Below are positions 1 through 5,100 of a stretch of 10,378 nucleotides of DNA, one piece after another. The position numbers and the translations under genes are program-made. The stretch comes from UKL13-2 sp043793345 (lineage in GTDB: Bacteria > Pseudomonadota > Gammaproteobacteria > Burkholderiales > Usitatibacteraceae). The stretch's first letter is position 1; each line of letters begins with the position of its first letter. The notes under the pieces are model-generated. The model searched no databases, was not told the origin of the DNA, and saw only the letters and a program-made list of their open reading frames with translations. The stretch is taken from positions 1 through 10,378 of the forward strand of contig JAYVXF010000323.1 of assembly GCA_043793345.1 (NCBI GenBank), in the 5' to 3' direction.

Positions 1-23
1 CCCGCCTACGCGGGAATGACGGG
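1..23. repeat. Right part of a dRS3-like inverted repeat, cut by the window edge
   Basis: The first 23 bases contain the palindrome CCCGC-ctac-GCGGG followed by AATGACGGG. This matches the right half of the repeat at 1939-1961 with a single visible mismatch. The family (ATTCCC-N-GGGAAT cores, as in neisserial dRS3 and related proteobacterial intergenic repeats) is known to be multicopy and to mark sites of recombination or insertion. The left part lies outside the window. Confidence 0.75.
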
Positions 24-40
24 ACGCCGAGGTTTCATTG

Positions 41-106
41 AAACACCAGCATTACCGCGCCTCACAGGCCAAAAGTGCTCCAGAAGCCGCACCAATGCTG
101 GTGTTT
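41..106. repeat. 66-bp hairpin-forming intergenic element, copy 1
   Basis: The ends are a perfect 13-bp inverted repeat: AAACACCAGCATT at 41-53 and AATGCTGGTGTTT at 94-106, with a 40-nt loop. The loop holds a small hairpin GCCT-cac-AGGC at 59-69. The same architecture and loop core (GCCTC..AG.CC, then CCA.AAGCCGC.CC) recurs at 1984-2049 and 7533-7598, each time upstream of a secreted-protein gene. The family is unidentified. It could be a REP/MITE-like DNA repeat or a structured 5' RNA. Confidence 0.75.
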
Positions 107-167
107 TACCGAATGAAGTGAAAATTAACCAGCAAGCAAGTTTTTAATGATGAGGAACAAAATGTCT

Positions 168-173
168 AAAGGG
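168..173 (+). promoter_or_regulatory. Ribosome binding site supporting the MKS start of the RCC1 gene
   Basis: AAAGGG lies 9 nt before ATG 183. The homologous gene at 2126 has AAAAGG at the same distance, so this signal is shared by both leaders. An alternative start at ATG 162 is preceded by GAGGA at 152-156 with 5-nt spacing. That signal is stronger here, but it is degraded to GATGA in the second gene. The start choice is therefore likely but not certain. Confidence 0.5.
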
Positions 174-182
174 CACACGATC

Positions 183-1841
183 ATGAAATCCCTACTCGCC
201 AACATCGCATTGTTGTTGATGGCAGCGATAACTACCGACAGCAGTGCCACGGTCACCGCAGTAGCGGCCGGGACATTCCACAGTTGCGCGGTGGTCAACG
301 GCGGGGTGCAGTGCTGGGGCGGTAACTTCAATGGCGAACTCGGCAACAACAGCATCGCGCAAAGTCTGGTTCCGGCGCAGGTGACTGGCCTTACCAGCGG
401 TGTCACGGCGGTATCACCGGGGTCAGGCAGCCAGCAGAGTTGCGCGGTGGTCAACGCCGGGGCGCAGTGCTGGGGCCGTAATTTCAACGGCCAACTCGGC
501 AACAACAACAACAGGGATAGTCTGGTTCCGGTGCAGGTGACTGGCCTTACCAGCGGTGTCACGGCGGTAGCGGCGGGCGACGGCGCCAGTTGCGCGGTAG
601 TCAACGGCGGGGTGCAGTGTTGGGGCTTGAACTTCTATGGCGAACTCGGCGACAACAGCACCACGCAAAGCCTGGTGCCGGTGCAGGTGACTGGCCTTAC
701 CAGCGGTGTCACGGCGGTAGCGGCAAGCGGCAGCCACAGTTGCGCGGTGGTCAGCGGCGGGGTGCAGTGCTGGGGCAGAAACGTCTCCGGCCAACTCGGT
801 AACAACAGCAACACGCAAAGTCTGGTGCCGGTGGAGGCAATTCCCCCCGGTAGCAATGTCACGGCGGTATCGGTGGGTGGATTCCACAGTTGCGCGGTGG
901 TCAACGGCGGGGCGCAGTGCTGGGGCCAGAACTTCTACAGCCAACTTGGCAACAGCGGTACCACGGATAGCACTGTGCCGGTGCAGGTGACTGGCCTTAC
1001 CAGCGGTGTCACGGCGGTAGCGGCGGGCCTGGCTCACAGTTGCGCGGTGGTCAACGGCGGGGTCCAATGCTGGGGCGGTAACGCCGGCTGCCAGCTCGGC
1101 AACAGCAGCATCATCACGCCAAGTAATGTGCCGGTGCAGGTGGCGGGCCTCACCAGCGGTGTCACGGCGTTAGCGGGAGGCAACGCGCACAATTGCGCGA
1201 TAGTGAACGGCGGGTTGCAGTGCTGGGGCAATAACGGATCGGGTCAGCTCGGCAACAACAGCACGATGACGAGCTGTCTGCCAGTGGCGATTTTCAGCGG
1301 CGGCCCGTTCTCGCTCATCGCCGTGCAATCGCGCAAGCTCCACGGTTTGGTCGGTAGCTTCGATCTCACCATCGATTCGACCATCGCCATTAGTGGTGCC
1401 ATCTCTGTCGAACCACGCACCATCGGCGCGGGTCACACCATCGTCTTCCAGTTCAGCGGGCCGGTAACGTCGGTGGGCGGGGTGAGTTCGCTGGACGCCA
1501 GTTCAACTGCGGTCGGATCGGCAACGTTTGGAGTCCCACCAATCCCCGGCAACGAAGTCGTGGTCACGCTCACCGGCGTGCCGGACAACCAGCGCGCGAC
1601 CATCGCGCTGACCAACATCAACGGTGTGGCCACCATCAACGCGTCTGCGTCGATGGGCTTTCTGGTGGGTGACGTGAACAACACGCGCTCGGTCAATTCA
1701 AGCGACATCAGCGCCGTAAAGGCGCGCTCGGGACAGACCACCAGCGCGTTGAACTTCATGTTCGATGTGAATGCGTCGGGCGCGATCAACTCCTCCGACA
1801 TCTCGGCAGTGAAGGCGCGGTCGGGATTGGTGTTGCCTTAG
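183..1841 (+). CDS. Secreted RCC1-type seven-bladed propeller protein with C-terminal dockerin-like domain
   Basis: This is a 552-residue exported protein. Residues 1 to about 22 form a signal peptide (MKSLLANIALLLMAA...). Residues about 22-374 hold seven RCC1-type repeats of 50-52 residues. Each contains SCAVVNGG-x-QCWG-x-N then (Q/E)LG(N/D), with two Cys 11 residues apart, probably disulfide-bonded outside the cytoplasm. Residues about 375-496 are a beta-rich linker domain I cannot assign. Residues 497-552 are a type I dockerin-like pair of calcium loops, DVNNTRSVNSSD (from 497) and DVNASGAINSSD (from 528), with acidic or polar residues at positions 1, 3, 5, 9 and 12, each followed by ISAVKARSG. 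RCC1 propellers generally bind proteins, and dockerins bind cohesins. No cohesin is seen in the window, so the partner is unknown. ATG 183 was chosen from the AAAGGG site shared with the next gene; ATG 147, 150 and 162 are alternatives. It is probably transcribed alone, because 284 bp of repeats and leader separate it from the next gene. Confidence 0.9.
   Translation: MKSLLANIALLLMAAITTDSSATVTAVAAGTFHSCAVVNGGVQCWGGNFNGELGNNSIAQSLVPAQVTGLTSGVTAVSPGSGSQQSCAVVNAGAQCWGRNFNGQLGNNNNRDSLVPVQVTGLTSGVTAVAAGDGASCAVVNGGVQCWGLNFYGELGDNSTTQSLVPVQVTGLTSGVTAVAASGSHSCAVVSGGVQCWGRNVSGQLGNNSNTQSLVPVEAIPPGSNVTAVSVGGFHSCAVVNGGAQCWGQNFYSQLGNSGTTDSTVPVQVTGLTSGVTAVAAGLAHSCAVVNGGVQCWGGNAGCQLGNSSIITPSNVPVQVAGLTSGVTALAGGNAHNCAIVNGGLQCWGNNGSGQLGNNSTMTSCLPVAIFSGGPFSLIAVQSRKLHGLVGSFDLTIDSTIAISGAISVEPRTIGAGHTIVFQFSGPVTSVGGVSSLDASSTAVGSATFGVPPIPGNEVVVTLTGVPDNQRATIALTNINGVATINASASMGFLVGDVNNTRSVNSSDISAVKARSGQTTSALNFMFDVNASGAINSSDISAVKARSGLVLP
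246..1304 (+). repeat. Seven tandem RCC1 blade repeats (150-156 bp period)
   Basis: The first Cys codon of the seven blades lies at 285, 441, 591, 741, 891, 1041 and 1194, giving spacings of 156, 150, 150, 150, 150 and 153 bp. The similarity is at DNA level as well as protein level. One 33-bp string beginning GTGACTGGCCTTACCAGC is identical at 381, 537, 687 and 987. Blades 4 (with VEAIPPGSNV) and 7 are the most divergent. This pattern fits recent tandem duplication or gene conversion. Confidence 0.9.
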
Positions 1842-1849
1842 CAAGAGGA

Positions 1850-1973
1850 AACTTCTATTAACCTAAAATTTCCGTCATTCCCGCGAAGGCGGGAATCCAA
1901 TTTCTTTGAGATACCACGACCCGATGAAAACTTGGATTCCCGCCTTCGCGGGAATGACGGGTTAATAGAAGTT
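1850..1973. repeat. Nested palindromic element: dRS3-like 29-bp inverted repeats inside 14-bp outer inverted repeats
   Basis: The inner arms 1872-1900 and 1932-1960 are a perfect 29-bp inverted repeat (CCGTCATTCCCGCG...), separated by a 31-nt AT-richer spacer. Each arm also contains its own small palindrome. Outside these are AACTTCTATTAACC at 1850-1863 and its exact complement GGTTAATAGAAGTT at 1960-1973, with 8 extra bases (taaaattt) on the left only. CAAGAG occurs just outside both ends, at 1842-1847 and 1976-1981, and could be a target duplication. The element begins 8 bp after the stop of the RCC1 gene and could also act as its transcription terminator. It is probably a small non-autonomous (MITE-like) or composite repeat. 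Confidence 0.85.
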
Positions 1974-1983
1974 GCCAAGAGAG

Positions 1984-2049
1984 AAATACAAGCATTGGCG
2001 CGCCTCGCAGGCCGCAAATGCGCCAGAAGCCGCACCAGTGCTAGTGTTT
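1984..2049. repeat. 66-bp hairpin-forming intergenic element, copy 2
   Basis: The outer arms AAATACAAGCATTGG (1984-1998) and CCAGTGCTAGTGTTT (2035-2049) pair over 15 positions with one true mismatch (A-A) and two positions that pair only as G-U in + strand RNA. The loop core matches copy 1 (GCCTCGCAGGCC, CCAGAAGCCGCACC). Most arm differences between copies keep pairing, which hints that the fold is maintained. Confidence 0.7.
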
Positions 2050-2110
2050 GACCGAATGAAGTGAGAATTAACCAGCAGGCAAGTTTTTAATGATGATGAA
2101 CAAAATGTCA

Positions 2111-2116
2111 AAAAGG
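2111..2116 (+). promoter_or_regulatory. Ribosome binding site of the YVTN mosaic gene
   Basis: AAAAGG lies 9 nt before ATG 2126, mirroring AAAGGG before ATG 183. The upstream in-frame ATGs at 2090, 2093, 2096 and 2105 have no comparable purine-rich site, so ATG 2126 (MKSLFATIAS) is preferred. Confidence 0.5.
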
Positions 2117-2125
2117 CACACGATC

Positions 2126-5100
2126 ATGAAATCCCTATTTGCCACCATCGCGTCGGTGTTGATGCTCGCGGCGGCCAGCCTTGCGCAGGCGCAGCCGTTC
2201 GCCTACATCCCCAACAACGGCAGCAATAACGTCTCGGTGATCAACACCGTGACCAATATCGTCGTTGCCACGGTGCCGGTGGGAAGCTTGCCGGTTGGTG
2301 TCGCCGTTAATCCCGGCGGCGCGCGCGTCTACATTACCAATAGCAGCGGCAACAGCGTCTCGGTAATCGACACCGCCACCAACACCGTCACCGCCACGGT
2401 TCCCGTGGGAGCCTTCCCGCAGGGCGTCGCCCTCAACCCTGCCGGTACCCGCGTCTACGTGGCAAATAATGTCGCTGGCAACGTCTCGGTGATCGACGCC
2501 ACCAACAACACCGTGGTGGCCACTGTGACAGTGGGAACCAGCCCGGTTGGTGTCGCCGTCAATCCCGCCGGTACGCGCGCCTATGTGACCAACAGTAGCG
2601 CAAGCGTCTCGGTGATCGACACCACGAACAACACCGTGGTCGCAACTATACCGTTGGCAAACAGTCCGGGCGGTATTGCCGTCAACCCGGCTGGTACGCG
2701 CGCTTACGTGCCAATCTCCAACATCAACACCGTCGCGGTGATTGACACCACCAACAACACGGTCCTCACCACTGTGGCGGTAGGACAGGCACCCCGTGCC
2801 GTCGCCGTCAATCCGGCCGGGACGCTTGTTTACGTCGCCAATAGCGGTGGCACGATCGTGTCGGTTATCAATACCTCCACCAACACCGTCGTCGCCACCG
2901 TGCCAGTGGGAACCGCCCCGCGCGGCGTCGCTATCAATCCCGCCGGCACGCGCGCCTATGTGGCCAACCAAGGCAGCAGCAGCGTTTCGGTGATCGACAC
3001 CGCGACCAACACCGTGGTTGCCACCGTCCCAGTCGGAGCCAGCCCCATCGCCCTTGGCCAGTTTGTTGGCGGGCCTGTTCCCACCGTCCCCGGCGCCCCC
3101 ACCGCCGCCACGGCGGTCGCTGGCGACGCTTCGGCGACGGTTTCGTACACGCCACCGGCGTTCAACGGCGGCTCGACCATCACCACCTACACGGCAACAT
3201 CCAATCCCCCCGGCATTCAAGGCTTTGCGACTGGCGGGCCGATCATCGTCAACGGACTCACCAACGGCACGGCGTATACCTTCACGGTGACCGCGACCAA
3301 CGGTGTGGGCGTGGGTCCTCCGTCAGCACCGTCAAACAGCGTAACGCCCGCTGCGGCGCTGGTGGCGTGCCAATTCATTCCCACCTCAGGTGCCTGGATC
3401 GTGCCGGCCAACTGGAGCAACTGCGCGTCAGGTAATGGCGTACCCGCAGGCACGCCCGGCACCGCCAATCGAGCCGACATTTTGGGCAAAACAGCTACAT
3501 TGCCGACCGGCACACTGAACGTCGGCGACATCAATTTGTCGGGCACGGCCGTGATTCAGGGCACGGGTCTTTCCACCAGCACGCTCAATGTCGTCGCCGC
3601 AGGTTCCACGGCGTGGGGTATTGGTTCCTACACGTTTCAAAACATGACGGTGGTGTTTACCGGTTCGTTTCCGGTTGACGCACGCAACGGTTTATTGAGC
3701 GTCAATAACAGCGTGCTGGTGGTGTCGACGCCGTCAAGCGGGATCGCGGCCGGCGCGGTCACCATCACGGGGGTCGGCGCCAAAATTAGCAATGGCGGCG
3801 TTTTCCTGTTGAACACGTCATTGACCATGACGGCGGGTGGCGCGTTTGAAAATAATTCAGGCGCCTCCTTTTCCCCACAGGCACCGATTACGGTCAACGG
3901 CAGCTTCGTTAACCAGGGCGCATTCGTGACGCAAGCCGGTTTTCCCATTACGCTTGCCAATGCGGCCGCATTTTCGCAGCCGGCAGCGTCCGGGTTCATC
4001 GCCGGTGACGGCATCATTGCTGCAATCGGGCAAGTGTTGACGGTAGCGAACGGTTTGATTGTGGGCAGTGCCACGTTCAACGTGGGTACGCTTAGCAACA
4101 CCGGTGCCGTCGTCGCTCCCACTAGTTTAGGCATGATCGGCACTGTCACCGTCAACGGCAACTACGTCAGCGGCCCCGCCGCGAGTGTGAATATTAAAAT
4201 TGCCGCCGGTATGCCGTCGCCGGTCTCGGATCAGCTTGTCGTCTCAGGGACATCGACGCTCACCAACGGCATCGCCAATTTTGCCTATATCGATGCGGGG
4301 TTCGGACCCTATGTCCCGGTGCAAGGCAATACATTTAATTTCATCACAGCCGCTGCGACCGCCGGCACGTTTTCTTCGTTTACTTTTCCGCCGAGCGGTA
4401 ATGTCGTGTCCCTTACCTACACGCCGACGGTCGTGCAGTTTGTGGTCGGCGCGCCGGTAGCTCCCGCTATCACCGTCGCGGGCACCACCACGTTCCCCAG
4501 CACCGCCGTGGGCGCCTCAAGCGGCGTGCAGGCCATCACCATCACCAACAGCGGCACGGGCACCCTCACGCTCAACAGCATCACGCACAGCAACGCGAGC
4601 GTGTTTCCGGATACGCTCGGCGGCCCCGCGCCGAACGCGACGCACTACTGCGGCTTTGGCTCGCTCGCAGGCGGCGTACCCAATACCGGCGTGCCGATCA
4701 ATATCGCTCCCGCCGCGAGCTGCGTGTTGAACCTGATTTTTTCGCCCAACGCGGTCGGTGCGCTGACCGGTACCATCACCGTCAATTCCAATGCGCCGAC
4801 CAGCCCGACCGCGATTGCGCTCTCGGGCACGGGATTGGCGGCATCTGCGCCGAGCATGACCGTGGCGTTTGCGCCGGCGACCGTTGCCGTCAACACCAAT
4901 GCCGCGCTGACGCTTACGCTCACTAATCCAGCCGCGAGCTCGGCCTTCATCGGTAGCGGTAGCGTGACGATTCCCGCAGGTCTCACCGCCACGCCGCCGG
5001 GGTCAAATACCTGCGGCACTTTCGGCAGTGTTGGCGGTGGTGTTTATTCGTTCGGCATGGGATTCATTCCGGCGATGGGCAGTTGCACCATCGTGCTGAC

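Larger units (their letters stand above)
41..182 (+). repeat. Direct repeat A: leader cassette upstream of the RCC1 gene
   Basis: These 142 nt align without gaps to 1984-2125, with about 17 mismatches by hand count (about 88% identity). The repeat includes the 66-bp hairpin element, the stretch GAATGAAGTGA.AATTAACC and the ATG-rich region just before the signal peptide. Both copies lie at exactly the same distance from the MKS start codon. A TTTAAT at 143-148, and its equal at 2086-2091, could be a -10 box, but no convincing -35 box was seen. Confidence 0.85.
1984..2125 (+). repeat. Direct repeat B: leader cassette upstream of the YVTN mosaic gene
   Basis: This is the second copy of the 142-nt leader, ungapped relative to 41-182. 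The similarity continues past the start codon into the signal peptide coding region (ATGAAATCCCTA, GCCA.CATCGC, TTGTTGATG or GTGTTGATG) and is lost in the mature protein. The shared promoter region and secretion signal point to duplication of an export-and-expression module that was joined to an unrelated passenger. Confidence 0.85.

Noticed and set aside
41..106. Integron attC site
   Set aside because: The ends look like AAC...GTT, but the RYYYAAC and GTTRRRY core boxes are absent, the 13-bp stem has no extrahelical bases, and no integrase is seen.
125..1067. Minus-strand open frames antisense to the RCC1 repeats
   Set aside because: They show the same 150-bp periodicity as the sense repeats, with no signal peptide or ribosome site; the sense frame has clear family motifs.
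246..1304. CRISPR-like or satellite repeat array
   Set aside because: The repeats are in-frame protein blades with a 150-bp period and coding constraint, with no short-repeat/unique-spacer pattern.
1838..2035. Minus-strand open frame with FPRRRES and DSRLRGNDG peptides
   Set aside because: These peptides are the well-known translation product of the dRS3-like inverted repeats at 1872-1960; there is no ribosome site or domain.
2135..3220. Long minus-strand open frame (361 codons) antisense to the first YVTN propeller
   Set aside because: Its His/Gly/Arg/Asp-rich periodic sequence mirrors the 126-bp repeats of the sense gene, and it is a high-GC shadow frame.
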